Shown here one piece after another: positions 16,907 through 26,064 of a stretch of DNA of 64,000 bases. The stretch covers positions 1 to 64,000 of the forward strand of contig DDQW01000015.1 of assembly GCA_002342805.1 (NCBI GenBank). Direction: 5' to 3'. The notes beneath the pieces are model-generated. The model ran no database searches. It worked only from the letters and a program-made list of their open reading frames with translations, and was not told where the DNA came from. Position 1 is the stretch's first letter. Each line of letters starts with the position of its first letter. This DNA comes from Clostridiales bacterium UBA2432. Its GTDB lineage: Bacteria; Bacillota; Clostridia; Lachnospirales; Vallitaleaceae. Both the position numbers and the translations under genes were made by a program.

Positions 16907-18430
16907 CTATATTGTGCTATGTTTTCTGTCTATACTTGGAACGCGCTTTGTATATAGCATTTCCAAAGCAACAATAACACGTTTACGTGTTGCAGCAGGC
17001 TCGATTACATCATCAATATAGCCACGACTTGCTGCTACATAAGGCGACGATTGTTTTTCTTTATATTCACTTTCTTTGTTTGATTTTTCTGCATTTGTGA
17101 GTGTTCCATCGGTAATTTCATCATTGTACATAATACGTACCGCACTGCTTGCCTCCATTACTCCGATTTCAGCTGTTGGCCATGCAAGAACAACATCAGC
17201 TCCTAAGTGCTTTGAATTAAAGCTTACATATGCTGAACCAAAGGCACGATAAGTAATAACATTGATTTTGGGTACCGATGCTTGTATAAATGCATGGGTC
17301 ATCTTGGCAGCGACTCTAGCCAATCCTTGATTTTCATCTGAACTGTTTGCTGCATATCCAATAACATCACTTATGGTTACAATGGGTATATTAAATGCAT
17401 CACAAAAAGTAACGAATTTCGTTATTTTCTTCATTGCCTGCACTGTCAATCGCCCATCCCCTTCATTGGTTTGATTCCCAATAAATCCAACTGTCATTCC
17501 ATTCATTTTTCCAAAAGCGATAATTACTTCTGTACCATAATTTTGTTTTATTTCAAAGATATTATTTTGATCACATATAGACTGGAGCGTTGAGCGACTA
17601 TTAAAACCTTGACTTGAAATCACCGAATTTAATTCAGGAGAAAGACGATTTAAATCATCATTAACATTTTCGAAAGGTGCTTCTTCAGCATTGTTGGCTG
17701 GTAATAATTCGACAAGATGGCGTATATCTTGAATTAATCCTTGTTCATCATCATATACACAATCAACTAATCCCGATATTTCCGAATTATATCTTGCGGT
17801 TCCGAAACTTTCGTTTTTCTTGGTATCGCTATAGGTATTGGGGCTATTGACAAATAAATGACCATTTTTATTAGACATAAATGTAAAATCGCTTAAACCC
17901 GCAACAAGAGCAGATCCGCCGCCACATGGACCTAGTATACCGGTGATTTGCGGAATCACTCCAGACGCTATCGATTGTTTTACATAGATTTGACCAACTG
18001 CATCTAATGCATCTGTTGATTCTTGTAATCTCAGTCCAGCGCTATCGACTAGACCAATAAGAGGCGCACCCATTTTGATCGCCAAATCATATAAAGTCAC
18101 AATCTTCTTGGCATGCATCTCACCAACAGAGCCACCTAGCAAAGTTGAATCTTGGCTATATGCATAAGCCAAACGCCCTTCAATCGTACCATAGCCAGTT
18201 ACGACTCCATCTGCAGGGACATCTTTAATATTTAAATTAAAATCCGTTGCTCTTTGTTGAATAAAAGCACCGATTTCTACAAAACTATTTTCATCAAATA
18301 ACAACTCTATACGTTCGCGTGCGGATTTTTTTCCCATTGTATGCATCTGATCAATAGCTTCTTGACCACCTTGAAGTTCGATGCGATTTCGACGAGTATC
18401 TAAATCATTTAACTTCTCTTGGAAACTCAT
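16907..18430 (-). CDS. mmdA: Acyl-CoA carboxyltransferase (methylmalonyl-CoA decarboxylase alpha / 12S type)
   Basis: A 507-residue carboxyltransferase of the propionyl-CoA/methylmalonyl-CoA family, with two crotonase-like halves. Typical motifs are KKSARERIELLFDENSF, DSTLLGGSVGEMHAKK, GPCGGGSALVAGLSDF, GFIGNQTNEGDG and the YRAFGSAYVSF stretch of the second half. The likely substrate is (S)-methylmalonyl-CoA, but glutaconyl- or malonyl-CoA cannot be excluded by eye. It is the first gene of the cluster and has a GGAGGG site. Together with the 5S-type OadA it could move carboxyl groups between pyruvate and propionyl-CoA through the shared biotin carrier. Confidence 0.92.
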   Translation of the reverse strand: MSFQEKLNDLDTRRNRIELQGGQEAIDQMHTMGKKSARERIELLFDENSFVEIGAFIQQRATDFNLNIKDVPADGVVTGYGTIEGRLAYAYSQDSTLLGGSVGEMHAKKIVTLYDLAIKMGAPLIGLVDSAGLRLQESTDALDAVGQIYVKQSIASGVIPQITGILGPCGGGSALVAGLSDFTFMSNKNGHLFVNSPNTYSDTKKNESFGTARYNSEISGLVDCVYDDEQGLIQDIRHLVELLPANNAEEAPFENVNDDLNRLSPELNSVISSQGFNSRSTLQSICDQNNIFEIKQNYGTEVIIAFGKMNGMTVGFIGNQTNEGDGRLTVQAMKKITKFVTFCDAFNIPIVTISDVIGYAANSSDENQGLARVAAKMTHAFIQASVPKINVITYRAFGSAYVSFNSKHLGADVVLAWPTAEIGVMEASSAVRIMYNDEITDGTLTNAEKSNKESEYKEKQSSPYVAASRGYIDDVIEPAATRKRVIVALEMLYTKRVPSIDRKHSTI

Positions 18431-18478
18431 ATTTACCCTCCATAGATTTATTTTAACAATACAACTATCATACGCTTC

Positions 18479-18507
18479 ATTCTACATAAGAAATCAACAA
18501 AAATCAA
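18479..18507 (-). promoter_or_regulatory. Promoter of the mmdA-oadA cluster
   Basis: On the minus strand TTGATT (18502-18507) and TAGAAT (18479-18484) with a 17-base spacer, about 40 bases before the mmdA ATG. Confidence 0.55.
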
Positions 18508-18527
18508 GTGAACTATTAATGGTTTTG

Positions 18528-20063
18528 TTACATTAATGGCGCGAATACACGCAAAAAATCTTGCGCTAAATTCAATAAAATATTTCCTGTATAATCATCC
18601 TCCTTAACTAGTCTTGAAATTTCAAGCGTTTTTATAAAATCCTCATATATATCATGAATAGCTGAATTGTCAAAGAGTAATACACCGCATTCAAAATGTA
18701 GGTATAAGCTTCGAAAATCCAGATTCGTTGTTCCTACCGTTGCAACACAGTGATCGGAAACAAATGTTTTTCCATGATTAAAACCATTGGTGTATTCATA
18801 GATTTTGACTCCGGCTTTGATAAGCTCTCGATAATACGAACGTGTTGTTACATGCACAATCCGTTTATCATATTTATTGGGTGTAACAATCCGAACATCA
18901 ACCCCGCTTTTGGCTGCTAAACATAAGGCGGATACCATACTGTCGTCAATAATTAAGTAGGGTGTATTAATATATACATAGTCTTTTGCATTATTAATAA
19001 TCTGTAAATAAACATGTTCTCCCACATTTTCATCATCTAAAGGACTATCTGAATAGGGCTGAACCAGTCCATCATTTTGTACTTGACATTTTTCTGCTTT
19101 CCATGGGTAGAAGGCAGTATAGTTTTCTTCTGTATTGGAAGCCAGATACCACATTTCTAAGAAAATCAAGGTGAAACTCCAAGCTCCATGACCCTCCAAT
19201 AAAATTGCCGCATCTTTCCAATGTCCATATTTTTCAATGTGGTTAATATATTCGTCGGCTAAATTCACACCACCGGTTATAGCAACTTTTCCATCGACAA
19301 CACAAATTTTTCTGTGATCACGATTATTTTGTTTGGCAGAGAATAATGGATTGAATCGATTGAATGCAATACACTTTATTCCATACGCTTCTAATTGAGT
19401 TGGATAATCCTTGGGTAATAAAAAAAGACATCCGACATCATCATAGATTAATCGTACATCAATTCCTTGAGCCGCCTTTGCCTTAAGGATTTTCAAAATA
19501 CTATCCCACATAATTCCTGATTCTATTATAAAATACTCTAAAAATATATAGTGTTCTGCTTTTTCTAACTCCAACAGCATAGCTTTAAACTTTTCTTCAC
19601 CTGAAGAAAGGTATTGAGTACGCGTGTGTGTATATACGGGGAACCCCGCAAACTTTTGCAAATAATTCATCTGGGGCAAATATTTGCGTTGAAGGTGTGT
19701 TTCGCTTAAATATAAGTTCCCTGGAAGTAAGTATAAAGGTTCAGATATATACTTATAATGATTGATTCGCTTGTTGTATTTCATTTTCGACATTTGAAAT
19801 TGAAAAAGCAAATAAAAAAGTCCGCCAAAAATGGGAAATAAAAGAATCTGAAAAACCCATGTTAGCTTATATGCACCTTTTGTGCGATTTGCTATAATGC
19901 GAACAGCAACAATAACACTAATCGCCGTCATCAATCCATTAAATATCCATGAATTCTCACTTCTGTATAATAAGAGAACAACCATAACTGCTATTTGAAT
20001 AAGTAGTAAAAAAGCAACAACAATTCGACGTCTAAGTAAAAAACCAAACCATTTCTTATACAT
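18528..20063 (-). CDS. cls: Cardiolipin synthase
   Basis: A 511-residue membrane phospholipid synthase that joins two phosphatidylglycerols. Two N-terminal membrane segments (about 10-50) are followed by a PLDNc domain and two phospholipase-D motifs: HRKICVVDGKVAITGG and HGKTFVSDHCVATVGTTN, both with the H-x-K-x4-D pattern intact. The ATG at 20061-20063 has GAGGTG six bases upstream and is preferred to the GTG three codons earlier. It overlaps the end of mnmM by 8 bases and closes the scpA-scpB-rluB operon. PgsA (34736-35269) supplies the precursor pathway. Confidence 0.94.
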   Translation of the reverse strand: MYKKWFGFLLRRRIVVAFLLLIQIAVMVVLLLYRSENSWIFNGLMTAISVIVAVRIIANRTKGAYKLTWVFQILLFPIFGGLFYLLFQFQMSKMKYNKRINHYKYISEPLYLLPGNLYLSETHLQRKYLPQMNYLQKFAGFPVYTHTRTQYLSSGEEKFKAMLLELEKAEHYIFLEYFIIESGIMWDSILKILKAKAAQGIDVRLIYDDVGCLFLLPKDYPTQLEAYGIKCIAFNRFNPLFSAKQNNRDHRKICVVDGKVAITGGVNLADEYINHIEKYGHWKDAAILLEGHGAWSFTLIFLEMWYLASNTEENYTAFYPWKAEKCQVQNDGLVQPYSDSPLDDENVGEHVYLQIINNAKDYVYINTPYLIIDDSMVSALCLAAKSGVDVRIVTPNKYDKRIVHVTTRSYYRELIKAGVKIYEYTNGFNHGKTFVSDHCVATVGTTNLDFRSLYLHFECGVLLFDNSAIHDIYEDFIKTLEISRLVKEDDYTGNILLNLAQDFLRVFAPLM

Positions 20064-20703
20064 ACCAATCACCTCGTAATTTGTAAATTAGATACTGTTT
20101 TGGAGCTCTTTCACTACGATTCACATAGCTGATTTTCAGAATTTCAAAATATTTCGAAGATAAACCGCTTAATAAATGTTCAATAGCAAGGTCTTCTATT
20201 TGCCCTTCCGCATGTCCGGGATAAGTAACTAAAGATACGATTCCTTTTTCTTTAACAAGACAAAGACTTTTTTTAACTGCCTCAAGGGATACATGAGAAT
20301 GGCTTGTAATCGTCTTATCTCCCCCAGGCAAATATCCAAAATTAAACAAAATACACGATATCTTTTGTTCTTTGGCCAACTGTTCGATTGGGATAAGATC
20401 AATATTCTCATGGGAATGATTCAACAAATAAATACCTTCTTCAGATGGCATCTTCTTGAATTGATCATCTTTTTGAATCAAGAAAAGCTTGTCATATTGG
20501 TTTTCAATCAGCTGATTGCGTGTAGCTTCAATTGCTTGCTTTTGAATATCAAAACTAAATACAAGCCCGTGATTACCGACGCTTTTAGCTAGAAAAAGTG
20601 TATCATTCCCATTCCCCATTGTTGCATCAAGAACCACATCACCCGATTGGATATAGGGTTGAATAAGTTGATGCACACGTTCAGTGATGCGTATTTCAAA
20701 CAT
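20056..20703 (-). CDS. mnmM: tRNA mnm5s2U34 methyltransferase, MnmM/YtqB family
   Basis: A 215-residue class I SAM methyltransferase. The N-terminal SAM motif is VVLDATMGNGNDTLFLA, and the family stretch ILFNFGYLPGGDKTITS follows, then a C-terminal RSERAPKQYLIYKL. B. subtilis YtqB (MnmM) makes the last methylation of the wobble uridine in tRNAs, replacing the C-terminal activity of MnmC in E. coli. The family match is clear; the activity is transferred from B. subtilis. It lies 9 bases after rluB and has an AAGGAG site. Confidence 0.88.
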   Translation of the reverse strand: MFEIRITERVHQLIQPYIQSGDVVLDATMGNGNDTLFLAKSVGNHGLVFSFDIQKQAIEATRNQLIENQYDKLFLIQKDDQFKKMPSEEGIYLLNHSHENIDLIPIEQLAKEQKISCILFNFGYLPGGDKTITSHSHVSLEAVKKSLCLVKEKGIVSLVTYPGHAEGQIEDLAIEHLLSGLSSKYFEILKISYVNRSERAPKQYLIYKLRGDWYV

Positions 20704-20712
20704 GCGGTCTCC

Positions 20713-21435
20713 TTATATTCCGGCTAGTTTTTTCACATATACAATCTCATCCGGAGTGAGTTTTCTGGATTTTCCGAGTCGTAAGCCTTTAAGCGTTAAT
20801 TCTCCAATGGCAATTCTTTTTAAAGTAACGACTTCACATCCTATATATTCGAACATGTTTCGAACTTGTCTATTTTTACCTTCACTAATAGTGACTTCAT
20901 AGGTTCCTGTATTTTCTTCTTCATCAAATCGTCGCAGGCGAATTTCACAAGGAGCAATCGAATATACTCCGATATCTCCACCTTTTCGTAGCTCACTCAG
21001 TTTTTCCTTTGAAGGAATTGGCTTTACTTTAATGACATATTTTTTAGTCACTTCATGTTTTGGATGTGTCAATCGATAGGTTAAGTCTCCATCATTTGTC
21101 AGCAAAAGTATTCCGGATGTATTTTGATCTAACCGTCCTACAGGATATAGTCTTTCTTCATCCGGCACGAGTTCCATAATCGTTTTTCGATTTTTTTCAT
21201 CATTAACTGTACTTACGTAACCGCGAGGTTTATTAAGCATATAGTATAATTTATCCTCATTAATAAAGACTCTTTTTCCCTGTACATGAATTGTGTCGCG
21301 TTTTTCATCGATTTTCATACCCATCTCTTTTACGACATGTCCATTAACCTTTACTTTTCCTGCTTCAATTAGCTTCTCGCTTTGTCGCCTAGAAGCAACT
21401 CCTGCCATTGCCATAAATTTTTGTAATCGCATCAT
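20713..21435 (-). CDS. rluB: 23S rRNA pseudouridine synthase B
   Basis: A 240-residue RsuA/RluB-type enzyme. Residues 1-60 are an S4 RNA-binding domain (LQKFMAMAGVASRRQSEKLI). The catalytic motif is GRLDQNTSGILLLTNDG, with the nucleophilic Asp in RLD, and the C-terminal GKNRQVRNMFEYIG is conserved. It follows scpB with a 4-base overlap. In spore formers spmA and spmB often stand between these two genes; here they do not. Confidence 0.93.
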   Translation of the reverse strand: MMRLQKFMAMAGVASRRQSEKLIEAGKVKVNGHVVKEMGMKIDEKRDTIHVQGKRVFINEDKLYYMLNKPRGYVSTVNDEKNRKTIMELVPDEERLYPVGRLDQNTSGILLLTNDGDLTYRLTHPKHEVTKKYVIKVKPIPSKEKLSELRKGGDIGVYSIAPCEIRLRRFDEEENTGTYEVTISEGKNRQVRNMFEYIGCEVVTLKRIAIGELTLKGLRLGKSRKLTPDEIVYVKKLAGI

Positions 21436-22058
21436 TTTTCATCACCTATATCGTTTGTTAAACGTATTTCATCTTTCTGATCATCAAATTGATCGTGAAA
21501 ACTCATTTGTAACTCTTGTTCAACTTCACCACGTATTTTATTTAACTGTTGTTCGTCTAAGTCTGGTAATTCATCAACTGACGTTAATCCAAAGCCTCTC
21601 AAAAACGCTTCCGTGGTCCCTAATAAAATAGGTCTGCCCGGGCTATCTAAACGTCCTTTTTCTTCAATTAATCCGTATTCAATTAATTTATTCACTGCAT
21701 GATCTGTTTTTACACCTCGAATTTTTTCAATATGCATCTTCGTCAAGGGCTGCTTATATGCAATGATTGACAGTGTTTCAATTAATACATCCGTTAATTG
21801 GTGATTAATCACTTTGTTTGTCGCTTTTTTAATAAATTCATAATATTCTTTTTTTGTACATAACTGGTAAGCACCTTCAAGCTCAATCAATCGAATACCA
21901 CGATGCTTTTCTTGATATGCATCCATCATTTGATGAAGGATTTTTTTTGTTGTCTCTTGATCAAGATCAATAACTTCCGCCAATTTATCTATAGCTACTG
22001 CTTCACCCATGGTAAATAAAACAGCTTCAATTATCGCTTCATATTCAAAAATTTCCAT
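21432..22058 (-). CDS. scpB: Segregation and condensation protein B
   Basis: A 208-residue winged-helix kleisin partner. ScpB dimers bind ScpA and Smc to form bacterial condensin. Typical features are IEAVLFTMGEAVAIDKLAEVI at the N-terminus, LSIIAYKQPLTKMHIEKIRG in the middle and GRPILLGTTEAFLRGFGL. The C-terminus is acidic and divergent, as usual. It starts 11 bases after scpA. Confidence 0.95.
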   Translation of the reverse strand: MEIFEYEAIIEAVLFTMGEAVAIDKLAEVIDLDQETTKKILHQMMDAYQEKHRGIRLIELEGAYQLCTKKEYYEFIKKATNKVINHQLTDVLIETLSIIAYKQPLTKMHIEKIRGVKTDHAVNKLIEYGLIEEKGRLDSPGRPILLGTTEAFLRGFGLTSVDELPDLDEQQLNKIRGEVEQELQMSFHDQFDDQKDEIRLTNDIGDEK

Positions 22059-22069
22059 AAGGACCTCTT

Positions 22070-22810
22070 CTAAATAAATTCTATATCTATTTCATGAAAA
22101 ACATTGACTTGAATCACTCTGATTTTACTGACTTTCATAAGTTCCAAAATTGCCAAAAACGTCGCAATCATTTCTGATTTTGTTATCTGTTGATTTAATA
22201 ATTCTCGAAAATTAAGTTTTGATACGGTCTTCTTCTTCCGAAGGATTTCTTCCATTTTATCATGAACCGTAAATGTCTCACGCTTAATTGTTCCAAACTT
22301 GCTTCGAATCGGGTCAATCTTATCTTTGTTTTTCTTAATGACCTCATTAAATATCTTATACATAAGGGAAAAATCCATACCTTTAAGCAATTCATTAGGG
22401 TCCGCTTTGGGAACATAATTGCGAACTTCTTCAGGAATTGTTGGTACTTTAAAAAACACTTGTTGGGCATCAATTTGTTTATCTCTAAGATGCTCAGCCA
22501 TCAACTTATATTTTTTATATTCTAATAGCTGTTCCATCAATTCTTGCCGAGGGTCAATTTCTTCATTATTTTCATTTTTTACTTTTGGCAAGAGCATTTT
22601 TGTCTTAATTTGGATGAGGGTTGCTGCCATTTCAATAAAAACACTCATTGTATCCATCTTATCTTGTTCCATTGCTTCAATGTACTCAATATATTGGTCG
22701 GTAATAATTGCAATTGGAATGTCCGTAATGGAGACTTTGTTTTTATCAATTAAGTGAAGCAATAAATCTAGGGGACCTTCAAATGAGTCCAGTCGAATTG
22801 ATAATTTCAT
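22070..22810 (-). CDS. scpA: Segregation and condensation protein A (kleisin)
   Basis: A 246-residue kleisin that bridges Smc heads. The N-terminal signature FEGPLDLLLHLIDK is at about 9-22, followed by ITDQYIEYIEAMEQDKMDTMSVFIEMAATLIQIKTKMLLP. The C-terminal winged helix (FLAILELMKVSKIRVIQ) binds the Smc head. It lies 21 bases after the M50-like gene. Confidence 0.95.
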   Translation of the reverse strand: MKLSIRLDSFEGPLDLLLHLIDKNKVSITDIPIAIITDQYIEYIEAMEQDKMDTMSVFIEMAATLIQIKTKMLLPKVKNENNEEIDPRQELMEQLLEYKKYKLMAEHLRDKQIDAQQVFFKVPTIPEEVRNYVPKADPNELLKGMDFSLMYKIFNEVIKKNKDKIDPIRSKFGTIKRETFTVHDKMEEILRKKKTVSKLNFRELLNQQITKSEMIATFLAILELMKVSKIRVIQVNVFHEIDIEFI

Positions 22811-22831
22811 TCATCACACCTACTTATATTT

Positions 22832-23434
22832 TTATATTAAAAATTGCTGGATCGGAGTAAATAAGGACATTACAAAAGCATTTAAAATATTAAAGGCAAT
22901 TAACAATATAAATACAGCATGAATGATGCGTTCATTTTGAATCATTTTGAAATAAAAATTCGGATTAATGGAATAGATCATTTTAGCCATATCCAAGGGT
23001 GGTACAGGCAACAAGTTGACGATGATTAATGCAAAACTATATTGTATCAATCGAAATACAAAAGTAATCCCATAACTTCCGACAACCGTTCGCGTCGTTC
23101 CATAAAGGTTCATAAAAATGGGAATAAGTGCTAAAATCAACAAAATATTGGCTGCCATACCGACTAGCATTAAAAAGAAAAAGCCTTTTTCCTTATCTTT
23201 AAATTGGATTGGATTATATTCTCCCGGTTTTTGCCAGCCCACGCTTGTAAATACAAAAAGAATCAACCCTACAGGATCGATATATTTTAGTAGGTTAACC
23301 TTTAAATCTTTTCTCTTTCGATAGATTGGGTGCAACATCGATAAAGAAAAATAGTATTTTGATAGTTCATGTACCAACATGACAATACTTGCTGCAATAA
23401 TAGATATTATAATATCAATGGTTAAATTTAACAT
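22832..23434 (-). CDS. Membrane protein of the site-2 protease (M50) fold, probably inactive
   Basis: A 200-residue integral membrane protein with about five hydrophobic segments. The arrangement follows small M50B proteases that stand before scpA in many Clostridia. In active enzymes the first helix carries H-E-x-x-H; here it reads HELSK (H22, E23, K26), so the second zinc-binding histidine is lysine. The later LLPVPPLD motif keeps the Asp ligand (D148). Loss of one zinc ligand suggests a pseudoprotease, or a different metal geometry. The ATG at 23432-23434 has GAGGTGA upstream; the frame is open 15 codons further but without a ribosome binding site. Confidence 0.75.
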   Translation of the reverse strand: MLNLTIDIIISIIAASIVMLVHELSKYYFSLSMLHPIYRKRKDLKVNLLKYIDPVGLILFVFTSVGWQKPGEYNPIQFKDKEKGFFFLMLVGMAANILLILALIPIFMNLYGTTRTVVGSYGITFVFRLIQYSFALIIVNLLPVPPLDMAKMIYSINPNFYFKMIQNERIIHAVFILLIAFNILNAFVMSLFTPIQQFLI

Positions 23435-23461
23435 GATGTCACCTCTTATTCTTATAGAATA

Positions 23462-23485
23462 CGGCAAGTGTATAAACACCTGCCG
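23462..23485 (-). other. Stem-loop at the predicted 5' end of the scpAB mRNA
   Basis: On the minus strand CGGCAGGTGT and ACACTTGCCG pair over 10 bases (one G-U) around the loop TTAT. No T-run follows, so it is not a normal terminator. It begins almost exactly at the predicted start of transcription and may protect the 5' end or control the downstream gene. Confidence 0.5.
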
Positions 23486-23491
23486 TCCTAT

Positions 23492-23497
23492 ATTATA
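23492..23497 (-). promoter_or_regulatory. Extended -10 promoter of the M50-like-scpAB-rluB operon
   Basis: On the minus strand TGTTATAAT matches the TGnTATAAT extended -10 form. I see no good -35 hexamer at 17 bases, which is tolerable with an extended -10. The start would lie near 23485. Confidence 0.45.
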
Positions 23498-23535
23498 ACA
23501 CAGAATTCAATGTTATACATATCAAATTGTAAAAG

Positions 23536-24840
23536 TTATGTAATCACTTTTTTTATGATCTGTGGTGGTTCAACCTCTGTTTCAGAGATTACATAGGCAT
23601 CTTGAATCAAAGCCTTCGCATTGGCGATTTTAGTCGAATCATTGCCATGTATGATAGCTAGTGGTTCTCCCTTCGCTACATAATCACCAATCTTTTTTTC
23701 TATTATAACGCCAACACTTAAGTCGATAACACTTTCTTTAGTCTCTCGTCCACCGCCAAGAACTAATGCAGAATAGCCGATTTGTTCTGCTTCTATGGAT
23801 GCAATATATCCTGAAGACTTGGCATTAACAGCTTCTTTGAAGCTGGCTCCTTGAAATTTTGTGGTGTCTGAAACATAGCTTTCATCTCCACCTTGATCTT
23901 TTACAAATTCCATGAATTTTTTTAGAGCCGAACCATTGTCAATGGTCTCTTGAAGCATTTTTTTTGCTTCCTCAATAGAAGATGCTTTTTTAGCATGGTA
24001 TACCATGTGGCTAGCAAGTTCAAGAGATACTTCCAGTAAATCCTTAGGTCCATTGCCATTCAGCGTATTAATGGCTTCAATGACTTCTAGATTATTACCT
24101 ACAGCAAAGCCTAAAGGTTGATTCATGTCGGATATTATCGCCGTGGTATCTCTTCCGAGTTTTTTTCCTATGGATACCATGATTTCAGCTAATTCAACAG
24201 CTTCAGGTTCATTTTTCATGAAGGCTCCCGTCCCCACCTTAACATCAAGTACAATGGCATCTGCTCCGGACGCAATTTTTTTGCTCATAATTGAGCTGGC
24301 AATGAGAGAACGTTGATTCACCGTCGCCGTTACATCACGTAATGCATATAATTTTTTATCTGCTGGTGCGAGATTTGCTGTTTGTCCCGCAATTGCTATT
24401 TTGATTGAATTCACATTGTCAATAAATTGTTCAATGGGGATTGATGTTTGAAACCCCGGAATCGATTCTAATTTGTCAATCGTTCCACCGGTATGGCCAA
24501 GACCTCGACCACTCATTTTTGCTACAGGAACACCTAAACTGGCAACCATTGGTGCAACGACAAGGGTTGTTTTATCTCCAACGCCACCTGTCGAATGTTT
24601 GTCTACAATAATTCCTTCAATACCTTCAAGCGATAGCATCTCTCCACTTTCAGCCATACTTAAGGTTAAATGGGATGTTTCTTCATCGGTCATCCCATTA
24701 AAATATATTGCCATCATAAAGGCTGAAACCTGATAATCAGGTATATCCCCATTAATATAATGTTCTATAAACCATTGTATTTCTTCTTTTGAAAGTGCTT
24801 TATTTTGTTTCTTTTTTTCGATCAAATCATACATTCGCAT
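23536..24840 (-). CDS. pdp: Pyrimidine-nucleoside phosphorylase
   Basis: A 434-residue enzyme splitting (deoxy)uridine and thymidine into base and (deoxy)ribose-1-phosphate. The KHSTGGVGDKTTL phosphate loop, MSGRGLGHTGGTIDKLES signature and the three-domain length are all there. The start is the ATG at 24838-24840, six bases after GAGGTG; the GTG three codons upstream lies in that site. It follows deoB by 10 bases, and DeoB takes its product onwards. Confidence 0.95.
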   Translation of the reverse strand: MRMYDLIEKKKQNKALSKEEIQWFIEHYINGDIPDYQVSAFMMAIYFNGMTDEETSHLTLSMAESGEMLSLEGIEGIIVDKHSTGGVGDKTTLVVAPMVASLGVPVAKMSGRGLGHTGGTIDKLESIPGFQTSIPIEQFIDNVNSIKIAIAGQTANLAPADKKLYALRDVTATVNQRSLIASSIMSKKIASGADAIVLDVKVGTGAFMKNEPEAVELAEIMVSIGKKLGRDTTAIISDMNQPLGFAVGNNLEVIEAINTLNGNGPKDLLEVSLELASHMVYHAKKASSIEEAKKMLQETIDNGSALKKFMEFVKDQGGDESYVSDTTKFQGASFKEAVNAKSSGYIASIEAEQIGYSALVLGGGRETKESVIDLSVGVIIEKKIGDYVAKGEPLAIIHGNDSTKIANAKALIQDAYVISETEVEPPQIIKKVIT

Positions 24841-24850
24841 CTTAATCACC

Positions 24851-26017
24851 TCATATCAGTTCTTTTTTAAAACTTATACCTTCATCAATTGATTCTACAC
24901 CCAGTAAATCAGCTATAGTTTGTCCAATATCTGCGAACGTCTCTCGCGTTCCTAAATTGACGCCGGATTTCAATTGTTTTCCATAAACTAATAACGGAAT
25001 ATATTCTCTTGAATGATCGGTTGATGGTGTTGTCGGATCACAACCATGGTCTGCATTAATAACTAATATATCCTCATCTGTCATTGCATCAATAAGCTCT
25101 GGTAATCGATCGTCAAATTCCACTAAGCCATTTGCATAACCTACAGCATCATTACGGTGCCCCCAATGGGAATCAAATTGAACCAGGTTGGTAAAAATCA
25201 AACCTTCCTTTACCGTTTTCATATAGTTTAGTGTTTGGTCTACGCCATCCATATTGTCTTTTGTATGTATCGCCTCTGTGACGCCTTTCCCATTAAAGAT
25301 GTCCTCAATTTTTCCGACGGCTACCATAGGTAGGTTGGCCTTTTTAACTTGGTCAAGAACAGTTACTCCAGGAGGAGATAGGGAAAAATCCCGCCGATTT
25401 GCAGTTCTCTCAAATGCTCCCGGTTTTCCGATAAAGGGTCTAGCGATAACACGTGCAACGCCATGTTCTCCGGATAACAATTCTCTTGCGATTTGACAAT
25501 CTCTATAGAGCTCATCTATTGGAACAATATCTTCATGGGCAGCAATTTGAAAAACACTATCTGCAGATGTATAGATAATTAAATCTCCGGTCTTCATGTG
25601 CTCTTCACCCAATTCGTCTAAAATCTCAGTCCCGGATGCCGGCCTGTTTGCCAACCATTTTCGTCCGGTTTTTTCAGAAAAGGGGATCATAATCTCATCC
25701 GGAAAACCGTTTGGATATGTTGGTAAAGGGTTCGGCGAATGTACACCCGCCATCTCCCAATGTCCAACTGTTGTATCTTTTCCGTTTGATTTTTCAATAC
25801 ATCGGCCAAAGCTTCCCATTGGTTCGGCTACTTTTTCAAGACAATGTACACCTTCAATATGTCCAATGCCTAATTTTTCAAGATTCGGCAAGGTTATACT
25901 CGTCGCATTTACTGTATTACACAAGGTATGACTACCCACATCTCCAAATTTATCCGCGTCGGGAAGTTCACCCACTCCGACACTATCTAAAATAATCCAT
26001 ACAACTCTTTTCCCCAT
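24851..26017 (-). CDS. deoB: Phosphopentomutase
   Basis: A 388-residue metalloenzyme of the alkaline phosphatase superfamily that interconverts (deoxy)ribose-1- and 5-phosphate. Metal ligands are visible in ILDSVGVGELPDA at the N-terminus and in NADHGCDPTTPSTDHSRE near the C-terminus. The DTTVGHWEM stretch carries the phosphorylated threonine. The ATG at 26015-26017 follows AGGAGG; the frame opens 8 codons earlier without a site. Together with pdp it forms a two-gene nucleoside salvage operon with its own promoter and a palindrome. Confidence 0.95.
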   Translation of the reverse strand: MGKRVVWIILDSVGVGELPDADKFGDVGSHTLCNTVNATSITLPNLEKLGIGHIEGVHCLEKVAEPMGSFGRCIEKSNGKDTTVGHWEMAGVHSPNPLPTYPNGFPDEIMIPFSEKTGRKWLANRPASGTEILDELGEEHMKTGDLIIYTSADSVFQIAAHEDIVPIDELYRDCQIARELLSGEHGVARVIARPFIGKPGAFERTANRRDFSLSPPGVTVLDQVKKANLPMVAVGKIEDIFNGKGVTEAIHTKDNMDGVDQTLNYMKTVKEGLIFTNLVQFDSHWGHRNDAVGYANGLVEFDDRLPELIDAMTDEDILVINADHGCDPTTPSTDHSREYIPLLVYGKQLKSGVNLGTRETFADIGQTIADLLGVESIDEGISFKKELI

Positions 26018-26064
26018 GTTTATTCCTCCTATTATGGTCAAATATGTTTCAATATTACCTATTT

